Of a stretch of DNA of 64,000 bases, positions 34,009 to 45,737 are shown piece after piece (position 1 is the first letter of the stretch; each line of letters starts with the position of its first letter). The notes below the pieces were generated by a model. It ran no database searches. It was not told the origin of the DNA and was given only the letters and a program-made list of their open reading frames with translations. The DNA is from Ramazzottius varieornatus (lineage: Eukaryota > Tardigrada > Eutardigrada > Parachela > Ramazzottiidae), in the NCBI GenBank assembly GCA_001949185.1, contig BDGG01000018.1:69210-133209 (forward strand), given 5' to 3'. Made by a program: the position numbers and the translations under genes.

Positions 34009-36961
34009 AGTGATGTTCTACTATAGTAAAAGTATATTAAAGTATGTGAAAGTAGATGCTTTTAGCATATACTATAGTAAGTAATATTAAGTGAATGCAC
34101 TGGACTGCGACACAGAAAATTAATAGTAAAGTAAGTCACAACGGAAACCGAGATATTATAGTAACATTCGATCAAGCGTTTACGATATTAAAATATAGTA
34201 TAATACGTCTGAAGCGCGCACTGACGTACTATAGTAGGCGCCCTGATATCTGGGGCAACGCCCAGAAGACAGCGCACACCGCATATCCCGCCCCTATGTC
34301 AGCAGAAGTTGGCTTCGTAGGGCTAACACAAGATGGCCATGCGCCTACATACTCTGTACTCCTTAGACGAGCTGGATTGACGGTTTGCCGGTGCGTGATG
34401 GCGGAGATTCGAATTATTTGTGTTTTGCTGAAAGCTCAATATGGAACGATCGGCTAGTTTTTTTTGCGTCCTTCTAGTTTGCTTATGATTAGGTAGGACC
34501 TATCCCATAGCTACTCATCAGCCATGCCTTTACCGACCAAAGGGAAGACACAACGCGTTCTGAAGAAGCCTCCAGCCGGGAATGGAAAATTTTCTGCTCC
34601 CACCAAGGAAGCCGTAGTCAGCCCAGCAGTGATCAACATTACTGATGATGACGTTTCGGACTCTGTGGATGATGATCCGCCTGTTCCTAGTCCTCAGTGC
34701 TCATCAACGTCGTCTTCGGTTGCTAACGTGAAGCGCAAACGACTTGGTGGCCCCAAAACACTACACCGAAGATGTCGAGATAGGTAGTCGTACATGCCAA
34801 TACTGCCTACATGAAGTCAAGCCTGCCGGTAACACTGGAAATGCTGTGGCTCACCTCAGAAATCATCATCCTCAGGCTTATGGAAAATATGAAGAGCAGG
34901 AGAAATGTCGCAAAGATGTCAAGAAAAGCAAGCAGCAGGAATCAAGCGTGACGATGATCCAGCCTAAACTCAGCTTTGAGTCTTCACATCCGTACGAGGA
35001 GGGAAGTTTCAAGTAAGATTGATTTCATTTTTCTGTTGCTTGCTGGTGACTGATAATTAATCTATTCATCGCATTTCGTTCCTTATTGCAGATATCGAGC
35101 TGTCCTACGCGAACGTGCAATGTGGTGTTTACCTACCACCGCGACGCCAACACTCTGTGCCAATCCTGCGACTCAACGTGTCTTCATGAAACATGACCCT
35201 CGATCGCCTGCGTTCGGTAGAAAAGCTGTGAATACCGAGATGGACAAAGTCTACAAGCAGCTGCTGACCAACATGAAATTCGTACTGCGTCGTGCTCGAA
35301 AGATTTCCTTTTCAGCAGGTAGGACTGTTCTCCTTCGAAGGTTCATTTGACAAAATTAACATTCGTTAATGTTTAACGTGTACTTATTTCATTACAGATA
35401 TTTGGACGAAGCGTGGAATGACTGAATCCAAACTTGGAATGACTGCTCGCCTGTACGATCCTCACTCCAAAGTTATGCGACGAATGACACTGGCTTGTCG
35501 CACCTTTCCACCTCCACACACTGCTGCTCGGCTGTTCAAACTTACAATGGATATTCTGGCTGAATGGGATATTGCACCTTCCAAGATATCCGCCATAGTG
35601 ACCGACAACGGATCGAACATGGAAGCCGCTTTCAAAGCCTTCGTTGACTCAAATGGTTCAGACAGTCATAACGAATCGAACGAGGATGAAGAGGGTGTAA
35701 CAGTGACCTCCGATGACACAGAAGAGGCCAATTTAGTAGAAGAAGTTGACGAATACATGCAGTTTGAAGAGCAGTGCGACAGGGAGTTCGACGGAAGGTA
35801 ATGTTTTCCATTTCAGAGCCATAAATCTTATAAACATCTAGAAGTTACGCATGTGATCCTACTTCACCAACTGAATGATAACGTATTTTTTTCGCTTTTC
35901 AGAATTAAGCGCCACAGCTGTACTATCCATCGTTTGCAGACGGCTGTTCGTGTATTTCAGAAAGACGAGACGCTAAAGCCCATCATCAGGAAAGCCCGCG
36001 TCATAGTGAAGACATTCAGAATGTCCACCGTTGCTACCGGCGAACTCATCAAAGCCACGAACCTGACTTTGATTGCTGATGTCACAACTCGATGGAATTC
36101 AACTTTGCAGTTTCTCAAGCGCCTGGATCTAGTACAAGATTCCGTAAAAGAAATCATGGCACGGCACCTGAGGATTCCAGGTCTTCCACCGGGAGAATGG
36201 GTTATCATCAGATATATGATAAAACTATTGGACAAATTAACACTGTACGTGTCACAGTACAGCTGTGGCTAGACATTTAAAATCGAATTTGTATGCCGAT
36301 GTTTCTTTCCGATTGCAGGTTACGGATAAGCTGAGCGCTGATAAGGAGGCAACTATTCATCGGGTCCACTTCTACATCAACGGGCTGGTTCGACATTTGG
36401 AATGCATCCGTGATGCATTATCAAAGCTGGACTTCTCTAGCTTCCACCTCGATAACCCGTTCGATCAAGTAGGTGTTCTTGTGCGCTATGTGATCTGTTT
36501 TTGGTATTAACGTTTTATACTCGTTTCGATTCTTTTCGTTAAGTTGCAAAGGCTTTTGTATTTTGTAGGTCATATTGGCGATGGAATCAGAATTATCTCG
36601 CGTGTTGGGATACGTGATCAATGAACGTGATCCGAAGTTTGATGCAGTGCACATTGCGAGCACCTTTCTTCACAAGAAACTGCGCCTCACTCTGCCACAT
36701 CGGGTGGCGAGCCTTGCTTCCAGATGGCTCGCACTAAAGAGCAGTGATTGGTACGAACAAAACATTCCAGGTACACGTTCGACCGTTCAGCTGATTAGTT
36801 TAATTTGTTTATCGCTAAATTCTAAACTTTCTTTGCTCAGACATACTCCCTGAACCTGCTGATCCGAATGTCACCTCCAAGTTCACCACTGACGATGACT
36901 TGGACTTTTTCGTCGCTGCAAGTTTGGAGGTCGCACCTCATAATTCGCATTGTAATCCAGA
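34009..36961 (+). pseudogene. hAT transposase with BED finger, several introns, C-terminus lacking
   Basis: A possible hAT end (TTAGTGATGTTCTAC at about 34007) precedes an ORF at 34524. The N-terminus has a BED-type zinc finger (CQYCLHEV with GNAVAHLRNHH) after a one-base frameshift near 34745. Then come in-phase exons at about 35092-35322, 35399-35799, 35903-36244, 36320-36470, 36570-36771 and 36840-36961. They include the first catalytic Asp in DIWTKRGMTESKLGM, the second in SAIVTDNGSNMEAAFK, and TRWNSTLQFLKRL. The dimerisation domain that should follow (PxSE...FS..G) is not found, nor a right TIR, so the copy is truncated at the 3' end. It is related to the hAT core at 51640-52090. Confidence 0.7.
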
Positions 36962-37154
36962 GTAAGTGCTATGGGCAGCTGCTGGACGCGATCTCAACTG
37001 AAGCATTAGTTAGTTGTTCGTAACGTTACAATGCCTTAAAAAGATCGAAACTCAACCTCGTATCACCTCCATCCGTAAACAAAAACTCCCACGCTGGAAA
37101 ATCTGAAAAGAATCTTTACTTCAGATGATCGAGGCTTATTTTAGGACTTAGCGC

Positions 37155-38023
37155 TTGCTGTATGTTGTTTACTTGCAGAAACGGAAATTTCTTCGTTGTG
37201 GCTTTTCTTGCTACTGGATGCGGAGTGGGATAAACATGAAGTCCCCATGGAAAGAGAGAAGCGTCATTTTGAGGGCTCGGTACGTTATATTTTATAGTAC
37301 ATCAAGGTGCCGTGGGTTTGGCGGAATCATTGATCTGTGCGTTGTTCGTTCTAGATTCATAGTGGGATTGCTCCAGTATGATATTCCCGAACTCGGGACA
37401 ACGAAGAACGGTGTGTACACGGTGAAACGCATCGAGAATCCAAGGAGTATGAACATCAGATCATCAGAAAGAGCGATTACTTAGAAGAGGTTCGGCGAAC
37501 AGAAAACAGAAGCAGCAATTGTTCTCTCTTCTAGGGCGGAGACTCAAGGGTGAAATCGTGTGCCGCTTATTTCGGGACCGTCCAAGGCTCTGAAGTTATT
37601 TTCAGTTCCTGGTCAGGTGCTAGAGTGGTGGATGTTCTTGTATCGACGCAAATGATGCTTGGGGTGAAGATCGGTACCAGGGGAGTAGTTCTGACTTTCG
37701 GAATTAATGATGTGCTGACTGCTTTTAAGAACGGAAGATTCCATGACCCTTCGAGCGGTAAAGCGTCATCGCTGAACTTCTCGAACCTTTCACCCTTTTC
37801 TTGGACGCACCTGGTAGTAGATCTCGCTTCCTCTTGTTATTTGTGACGGAAGTAATCAAGATCAACAAGAACTAGAGGATCAACGGAGCCCCCGTCGAAC
37901 CCCATGACCTTGAGTACATCAACAGTATCGTCGATATGTACAACGGAAGGCTTCAGCGGTGTATGGAGTTGCACGAAGGCGATTACATCGGTCTGAAACA
38001 TCCTGGGAGTTTCACACAAGACT
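37155..38023 (+). pseudogene. SGNH/GDSL hydrolase-like relic
   Basis: After an acceptor at about 37536 the frame reads GGDSRVKSCAAYFG, then IFSSWSGARVVDVL and VVLTFGINDVLTAFKNGRF. GDS near the start, GARV in the middle and GIND are the order of blocks I, II and III in SGNH-type esterase folds. A later piece, in another frame, reads EPHDLEYINSIVDMYNGRL, similar to the helix near the end of such domains. One stop (about 37870) and a frame change lie between, so it is decayed or wrongly spliced by me. Free-standing SGNH-like domains with this look often sit in repeats. Block V (DxxH) was not located. Confidence 0.4.
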
Positions 38024-38455
38024 GAATCTGTGACGTACGTAGTCGATGCTTTTTGCCGATACGTTTCTTGAGTAAACTCCAGTAATTTTCTAGGAAACAG
38101 TTGATCAACTTGTCTCGATCCTTCTCCGTATTTGGAGGCAGTAAATTCTACCACATGTGGGACGCACCCCATCTTCTAAAGCGCACGCGAAATCACCTGA
38201 TTGTTGGCAAGCCACTGAGAAATCCGTTGAAGGTACACAGTAATGTGGTTCAGGGCTTACTGTCTTCTTGATTCTGAAACCCGAGAAGCGATGCAAGACC
38301 AGCACGGATTCCTCTATGCCTCGCCTCGGTTTTTCCTGAATGTAGTGGAGTAGAACGACGTCCCAAGAAGACATGGCCTGTCTCCAGCCCCAAAAATGAA
38401 CCGAAATTGCCTCGCGTTCAACAACTTTGAGAACCAGAACGTTCGAAGAGCTTGA

Positions 38456-39456
38456 GTGTGCTTGAGCGTATCGACTGCTGTCGCCATGTTTGTTCTGGAG
38501 AACTCCGATGTGTACGGAACTGCCAGAGGCGCAGCAGCACGCGCTTTCTGTGTCTTCTTCAGCAACCTGTTCGATCGTCAAAACTCCGTGTCCGTAGAGA
38601 ATCACCAAAACCGTCGAGCAGTGACGCAGGTCAACGGACAGCCCAAGGTCCATTTCAAAATTTCACGCAGCTCTAAAACATGTCGAATGATCGTATGACT
38701 TGCAGGAGTTTCAGACTGAATACGACTTCATCGAGGAATACGTCAATAAAATCTCCAAAGATGAACGCTTACCGGACCTGATTCTCGTGCAGTGGATGAT
38801 GAACATCAAAAGTCACTTGTCCATCTCGCAGCATCTTTTCTCCGAAGGATTTGACCATTATGCTACCCAGACAATGAACCAGGATACGCTTGAGGTATGC
38901 TCTCTAACAGACGTGCACACGTGAACCGAAGTACCACATTGTTTTTGTAGCGGTTCTTCTCTCGAGCTCGATCAATGCTTGGAGAAAGTCTCTCAGGATT
39001 GTTACAATCCTGACAGCTGACAGCGCAAAACCGGCGGCGATCATCCGAACATTTTTGATGACCAGTATCGCCAAGATTCAGACCCCAGAAGGCGCTAACA
39101 TTGAAGAGCAAGAGGACATCACCTTCGTTAGCTATCTGGATATTCTGCAGGAAAGGCGCAAGCAGAGAGTAAAGAGCTTCCCGGAGGAGGAGTACGAATG
39201 GACTGAAGAGCCACTCCGCAAAGAAGATTTGAACGAAGTCGATCTTGCTTGCGTCTACCACCATCTAGGGGCTCCGTCCATCCAACCGTTTCACTTGTGC
39301 CGAATGTCGACCAGCGTACTTTTATACTCGGCAGGCGGATGGTAACATCTCCATCCGCGTCGACCTTCTTCGACCTTCCCGGATCACGTACCTCAAAGAC
39401 AGTGGAAACCTGTTTTACGGTACCGAGGAGCTTCGCAATCCACCACTCACAGGTAA
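38456..39456 (+). other. Series of open frames, unknown protein
   Basis: Three plus-strand pieces have protein-like composition: 38490-38698 (MFVLENSDVYGTARGAAARA), 38700-38895 (EFQTEYDFIEEYVNKI ending at a GTATGC donor) and 38961-39345 (TPEGANIEEQEDITFV, EERRKQR-type helix). The last continues after a one-base shift to a good GTAAGT donor at 39457. I do not recognise a family. They could be cargo of a larger repeat that also contains the SGNH-like piece. Confidence 0.3.
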
Positions 39457-40026
39457 GTCACGCCCCGTGCACATAGCTGATCCGCCTTCGACTTGATGCA
39501 TTTTCATGTTGACCAATGAGGCGATTAGCTCTATTTTTGACCTCTATTTTTACCTCTATTTGGGCGGAGTTACATTATCCAATCCCAGTGGAGAAATCCT
39601 ACGTCATCCAACTCTCCTCGTGATTTTCCATCAGAATTTTAGTACATTCTGCACGTGTATCACTCTGTTGTAACCAAGGACGTATTGAGGTTGGCGGAAC
39701 GGTATCGCAAACTCTGCAGATCCGCAATTTTCTAGGATACTACTCAAAATTGCAGATTCGCAATGAATTTTGTTGAAAAGTTGGAAAATTGCAGATCTGC
39801 GATATCTTTTCCGCAAAAAAACAAAAAGATCATCAGAAAAAATACTGTCCATCTAACAAGGCAATACGAGCTAATTAATGAGCGAGTCGGTATTTCAAGT
39901 GAACCGTTTCCCAGCCAAGCCTGGTCTTTCCGCTGGCATATCCTCCGGACAATGTACCCCTACGGAGTAAGACGGCACGGTAAACCGACAGTCGAACATT
40001 GGCACTCAGAAGAGATAATACTCACG
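39457..40026. repeat. Interspersed repeat pieces, no gene
   Basis: AAGGACGTATTGAGG with GCAGATCCGCAATTTTC (39680-39730) is related, inverted, to 46560-46640 (CTTAATACGTCCTTAATTG, GCAGATCCGCAG). 39750-39830 repeats TTGCAGATTCGCAAT-like words. Confidence 0.5.
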
Positions 40027-40028
40027 TA

Positions 40029-41534
40029 CCATTGCGGTCAGAAACGTGAGGACATGGAAAAATCAATCAATCAAAACCCAAGGCGGAGTTCGGGGCGGTA
40101 TTACAATCAAAAGTTTTGATAAATTTTATTGAATGCGCTCTCTGAATCACTACTTGGTTCGCAGACCATTATTGAGAAGAAGATCCTCCAAACGCCCTTC
40201 CATCGTTCCGTACAAATTCTTACAGAGCTCAGGGGTTACTAATTTATCTCATGCTTCATACAACAACCTCTCTAAATCTGGCTTCGTATGGACACCTCTT
40301 TCCGATGTACTGCCACATGATATTCCAAACATTCTCGGTGGGATTCATATCCGGAGATAACGGTGGCCACGGGAGAACGGACAATCGACACTTTTTGAGA
40401 TAGGCTTGGACTAGCTTGGCCTTGTGAGATGGTGCGTTATCGTGCATCCAAATGACTCGCTTCTTCTTCTTGCGACGTTCCCTGATCTTTGGTATTACTT
40501 TCTTGGCGACCAGCACCGAGTAAATGAAGCGGTTGATGGATCCGTCAACGATGAAGAACGACAGTGGTCCGTCGCGAGTAATCGCGCCGTGGCACATTAC
40601 GCTGAAGCGTCCAGGTGGAAGTTTTCTCTGGAAGTCTGCGTTGTAGCGACCTTCACTAGGAAAAAGCCTAATCTAAACAAAGACCAGGATCGATATTTGT
40701 TACAGTATCTTCCCAACGGTTTTGCGCATGAAATATAACGCCTGCACTTACTGTATGCCGTCCACAGTCAAACTTGGCACTGGCTTCATCGCTGAAGACA
40801 ACGTAGTTCAGGTAGTTCTTGTCTTTTCTCAGCTTGTCTTTTCTCAGCTTGTCTTTTTTCAGCTTGTCCAGCATATCCAGAGCCCGAATTAAGCGCATGG
40901 TGCGATAGTGGTAAGTCAGAGGATTCTTCACTGGAGTGACAATCCGGGCCTGTAGCTGCTGTAGACGACATCGCACGCTACGCTCACTGACCTTGCTTTC
41001 TTTTCCGGTAAGAGCCTGTTCACACTCCGCCGCGATCTTTCCGAGTCTGCTCGCAGGCCAGTCCCGGGCTTTATGGTTGTGGGCAAGAAGTCGCAGGGTG
41101 TCTTCGAAATGGTCCGAAGTTTTCCGTGGGGTTCCTTTCTTCTTAGCAATGTCACCAATCAGACGTCGACGCCGCAGAAGATCAGATGCCCACTTTCGAG
41201 AATGCCCACAGTAACGTCCAATTTGGCTCCAGCTGATGTCGTCTTTCCTCATTCTTCTAACTGCTCTCACCACCACGTCACTAACCCTGTGGCCTCGGCT
41301 CATTCTAGACTATATTACAGAGCACAATGACAGAGGTAGCGATGGATATTACAGAAGAAATTACAGGAACTAAGAAGTAAGACTCCCGGCATCACAAAGG
41401 AACACCTGTTACGCCTGAAAACAGCTGACTGAACCGGAAACGTTGATCAAGGCTTTTGATTGCCGTGACGTCACGTCATGCGGTCGGTTCTGATTGATTT
41501 ATTGGCCATGTCCTCACGTTTCTGACCGCAATGG
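40029..41534 (-). mobile_element. Complete Tc1/mariner transposon
   Basis: The 1506-bp element has inverted ends beginning CCATTGCGGTCAGAAACG, identical for 29 bp at both sides. The TA target duplication is at 40027-40028 and 41535-41536. It contains one transposase gene on the minus strand and little else. Confidence 0.93.
40256..41303 (-). CDS. Tc1-type DD34E transposase with a 79-bp intron
   Basis: Two exons, complement(40256..40672, 40752..41303), give 322 aa without a stop, close to the usual Tc1 size of about 340. The intron starts GTAAGTG and ends TTTAG and is phase 0. N-terminus: two helix-turn-helix units (SDVVVRAVRRMRKDDISWSQ and later SERSVRCRLQQL). The catalytic triad is complete: D in VVFSDEAS, D in IWMHDNAPSHKA, E in NPTENVW, with 34 residues between the last two, the classical Tc1 spacing. 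A 15-bp unit is tandemly repeated three times near 40828-40870, giving KLRKDKLRKDK. The enzyme cuts at the ends and joins to TA sites in the nucleus. The copy may still be functional. Confidence 0.88.
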
Positions 41535-41878
41535 TAGTTCAAGCACAGACGCATCATCTCGGTGGCGAAGCACGTCGAAGGCGATTTCGTCGCTCTCATG
41601 TGACTTACGTCTTCGTCGACCAGACAACCCTCGCTCTTGCCAGTAGTCATAGGCCCAGATCCCGGTTAGCAGCAAGATCAAGAGACCCAACAGGATGAAT
41701 GCCACCACCACGACGGGATCTGGGCCTCTGCTGTTCGTGGATGTGGTGGTGGGTTGAACGGCGGTGAGGGAGGTGGTGGTGACGGAAGACTGCGTGGTGG
41801 CGATGAACGAAGTCGGCGTAGTGGTCCGCTGGGTGATGTTCACCATGGTCGGGATGAGGTCCGCTGTTGCACGGAACC
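41514..41878 (-). CDS. Single-pass membrane protein, C-terminal exon altered by Tc1 insertion
   Basis: After an acceptor at 41879 (GCGTTGCAG) the exon reads FRATADLIPTMVN, a Thr/Ser-rich stalk (TQRTTTPTSFIATTQSS, mucin-like), then one transmembrane helix (VVVVAFILLGLLILLLTGIW) and a basic cytoplasmic start RGLSGRRRRK. This is the layout of a type I receptor or adhesion protein end; the extracellular exons upstream (higher coordinates) were not identified. The Tc1 element sits 7-10 codons before the frame's end, so the present last residues (LPLRSET) come from its inverted repeat. Without it the frame would read VLELREYYLF and stop, or use the GTGAGT that directly follows as a splice donor. 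Confidence 0.55.
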
Positions 41879-41883
41879 CTGCA

Positions 41884-44513
41884 ACGCAGAATACTGCATA
41901 ATTGAGAGCTCGCCCAACAAACGAGCACTGGCCAGTGAGTGTTATTGGGTGAAAGCGTGCGCCACTTCGAGAAACAAACTCGACAAGATCGTTTTCCAAA
42001 AGGCGCGCGTTCCCAGTGTTATCGGCTGAAAGCTTTCGCCACTTAGAATAAACAAATATATTTTCACAACTAGCTATATTTCAATACAAGCTGTTGGCTT
42101 CGCCTTCGGCTCGCTCGCAGCTTTTCGATGATCTAGGAAAACAGAAACGGGCAGCGCAGAAGAGCCATTATATAACTTCGATTTCGTTTGATTTTAAACC
42201 AAATCTTTTCATTGGATCAGCGAAAAACATTGGATCAGCGAAACATAGGTGAAGTGCGAGTAGGTCTGAACCACGAAGTTTCAAATAATACAGAGATTAA
42301 GTTACCAGTTCCGTTCGCTTTCCCACTGTAGCTACGTCTTGCTCCGCCCTTTTGTGACGTGTAACTACATTTTCCTTTCCGGAGCTTCCCTTGTTTTCAG
42401 AAAATAGCGTAATCGGAGTTACGGTTGGGTAGCATTGGGAAGCATAGTCGCTGCTCAATTATTCAAACCAAAGATCAGCTGCTGCGCTTATGAGTGACGT
42501 TTCAGCTCATTTTAGCTACAGTGGGACTTTCATCTGGCGGTGGCAACTTAATGTTTGTCATGGACGGAACTGGGACAAACCTTGCGACTATCGAGAAAAG
42601 TACCACAGGAAGGTCTATGTGACAGCGCACATAGGGGTCGGAAAAGGAGCTGCCTAAGTTATTTGCTGGTTTGCTAGACAATGAGCTGCATTATGAAAAC
42701 GTGCCGGCAAAATAAAAAATCCCAAGAAACAAAGTGTGTACCGCTAGATACAAAACTAAAAAAATGACCACGTTGTGAACATCTAGGCCACATTTCTGTA
42801 TTTTGGGGTTTGAATCAATTCGGACTGAAGTTGGCGGATGCAAGAGTGCACAGTAAAAATACTGTGAATATTCGCTGCGACCGCGCAACACGTCAACGTA
42901 TAAGTGAATTACAGCCCCGGTCCGGTTTCACGGACTGCGCAACCCCCTACGGGGGTGCATAGTCACGTACGTGTACGTACTGCGCGGACGCAGCGGATAT
43001 TTACAGTATATGGATAGCAGTATATATATACAAGCTGTTCGCTTCGCCTTCGGCTCGCTCGCAGCTTGTTAGTGATGTAGAGAAACTGAAATATACAGCA
43101 GAGAAGAATGGGAAACAAAAGTACAAAAAATCTATGGTCAGCTTCTGACTGAACACAGAACAAAACCGCACTCACAAGTGAACCTTCTAAGAACGGATAT
43201 TAAAACGTTGATCAGACTGCTTTTGGGTGAGAGTTTCGGCTATTACGAGAGTTTCAAGATACGTGCTCCAGTCAGGTTTTGGGAAACTGAAACAATCCTG
43301 AATGGAACCAAGTGGGTATGGGACCGTTAATAATGTGTCTTTTCTGTTCTTACATGTATTAATGTACGTATTGATACGTATTCATTCTTGTGTGAGACGG
43401 CACAAAATGAAATCTGAAAATTTTTCATGTTGATGTCATGCCTGTACAGTACGAAATTAGTACAATCCAGAGAAAGGACGACGAATTCTGTGGGTCATCT
43501 GCCACATCGTAGCACGATCACAAGTTTATCAGACTTGAGTAGAGTCAACCGGCACAAAAATCTCAGTCTTTTATGCAGGGTCCTCTATCGCCTTGTAATT
43601 AGTTTCGGGTACTTCCGTCTTGAAATTTGTGCTCTAATATGAAAAGACCACAATTTTATCAGACCATGGCTGTGCTGCTTGCTTGCGGACAATTTTTATG
43701 AAGTTCGAGAAACAAAAATCCGAGGCCATGGAACAAACTTGACGTTTTGAACCTGGAAAATGTCAACGCCTTGTACCTCGAATCAAACGCGCGTCAGGGC
43801 CTGAAAATCTGACGGACCAGACTATGTGCCCAGGGCAGCCTGGAAAAAAAATCTCATGGACCAGCTCGGGGCCCCCTGTAATGCCAGGGGTCCCACTATC
43901 TGGACCCCCAGTATAAATCTAAACCGCTGTGTTGAAGTACCCTGAAATCTGTAGGCCGAGACTCGCTTTTACCATTGCGGGCCGGAGAATCTCATGGACC
44001 GCTGGTCCACAAGGAGACTAGCTGACGCTCGCTTGCCTCGAATTTTAATCTTTTGATAAAAGAAGTGCATTATCATACAAAATACGGGTATGGTAGTGTC
44101 TTCAGGTTCAGAAATAAGAAGTTTAGCCGGGAGTCACTCGGCCCAGATTCCAGCTATCCCTGAACCTCTAGGGATCTTCAGGAAGGATAAGAGGCGCCCA
44201 GACGATATGACGCAAGTTCCTTAGAAGAATGGTAAAGAGTGTGGGACGTCACGGTGGTCGATATCCTGGCGCTCACCAACTTTGCCATGTCAATGGTCGA
44301 AGCCGGATCAGCTGCTGATGCTACCGAATGAAGGAAGATCACCAAATACCAGGACATCGGAAGCTAGTTTCAGTTTTGCCCTGTTGGTCTGGAGACCCTC
44401 GTACCATGCGGACCTTGTACGACGGAGCTGTTTGAGGTGATTGGAAGAAAGATGGCAGAAGTATCGGGCGAATCTAGATCCTTTCCTTTCTTTAAGCAGA
44501 GAGTGTCAATAGA
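41884..44513. repeat. Interspersed repeats, no gene
   Basis: Two direct repeats stand out. About 42085-42170 and 43030-43110 share GCTTCGCCTTCGGCTCGCTC and the bases that follow. About 42655-42870 matches 45460-45690 (TTTGCT.GTTTGCTAG, GAGCTGCA.TATGAAA, CCACGTTGTGAACATCTA), two diverged copies of one family. From 43100 to 44500 I see no motif or coding frame. Confidence 0.55.
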
Positions 44514-44518
44514 TATTG

Positions 44519-45099
44519 GACCTGTTTCGCAAGTCATGTTTTCGGCTTGCACAGCATAAGTATAGGTTTTATGCTGTGCAGTTATCCACGGCTTATGTTT
44601 TGCCTAATATCGCTGAACAGAATTTGAAATTCTGTGCAAGCTGAGTTGATTGTACTATTGACCACTTTGGTCGAAATTTTGAATTTTGGTGGAGTGGAGC
44701 GTGATCAGGCCAATCAGCGAATTGGACTTTGCGCGTCAAGTGATCCGAGCTACACGCCTCTCCCACATTGCGCCACTTGACTTCCGCTCTCGTTCCTTCT
44801 CGAAATCCATCATGTTTTCGACTGAAACTAGCATTAAAGTTAGGAAGAGATAATTATCTTCTCGAAACCATCGCCAGAAAAAGCGAAAGAAGTCCGGGCT
44901 TTATCAAGTAGAGGGCTAAATGACAGGCCCCGCGAATTCGATGCCCTGCTGAACTCGCGCGGCCTAATATCCCTTTATTCTAATATTCTGTGCTGGAAGT
45001 GAGCAAACCGCGAAACAATTTCTGCACAGAAACTGACACAGTATAAAATAATGGGATTTTATTCTATTCAGAGCCGAAATGTGACTTGCGAAACAGGTC
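44519..45099. mobile_element. MITE with 18-bp perfect TIRs and 5-bp TSD
   Basis: GACCTGTTTCGCAAGTCA at the left end is exactly inverted at the right end, and the similarity continues weakly inward (TTTTCGGCT). TATTG occurs just outside each end (44514-44518 and 45100-45104). The 581-bp interior has no ORF. A 5-bp duplication does not fit hAT (8), Harbinger (3) or Tc1 (TA). Confidence 0.8.
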
Positions 45100-45737
45100 T
45101 ATTGAGCGTGGAAATTCTTATTCTATACTCTCCACCGTGAAAGATACCAAGGGTCTCAATGAGTTGTTTTGCGTTTTAGAGGTGAAGAATCTAATGTATA
45201 GTTATTTGTTTTATGTTACCGCTTAGCTCTTCACTTTTTGGGTACAGAATATCGTCTTAGTAACAAATATTTTTGGCTCTGCATGTCACTTCTTCCTTCG
45301 CTTTTGAAACTCGTGAGATCATATGGCATTATATGCGTATGGATGCCAGAGCGAGCGTTTTCAAATTGACTGAAGCTCGGGCATTCTGCCTCCCACAGCC
45401 GCTTGTTTTTGGGCTAATCCGGACTAAGAGTTTCAAATTTCTAATGGCCGAAAAAGCTTGTGTAAATTGTTTGCTCGTTTGCTAGGCAGTGAGCTGCACT
45501 ATGAAAGCATACAGGCGACATAAAAATTGCAAGAAAAAATCAACAAATGAACCGCAAGACACAAAACGAAGAAAGTAGCCACGTTGTGAACATCTACACA
45601 ATATTTCTGGATTTTTGGGCAAAGTTTGGACCAGTTCGGACTGGGTGGAATTCGGCGAATGCAAGAAGTAACAGTGAAAATAAATGGATAGCAGTATATA
45701 TAAATTTGGATATTTTCATGTCAACGCTCCAACCTGT
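45100..45737. other. No gene; second copy of the 42.7-kb repeat
   Basis: 45460-45700 is the partner of 42655-42870 described above and ends in the same GGATAGCAGTATATA word. Confidence 0.5.

Noticed and set aside
33960-34240. CTATAGTA-rich region considered as a satellite
   Set aside because: Units are irregular and not in tandem; better explained as the subterminal part of the hAT element that follows.
42691-42891. Minus-strand 66-aa frame with a membrane-like run (VVIFLVLYLAVHTLFLGIF)
   Set aside because: It lies in a diverged repeat also present at 45460-45690, where the frame is not kept.
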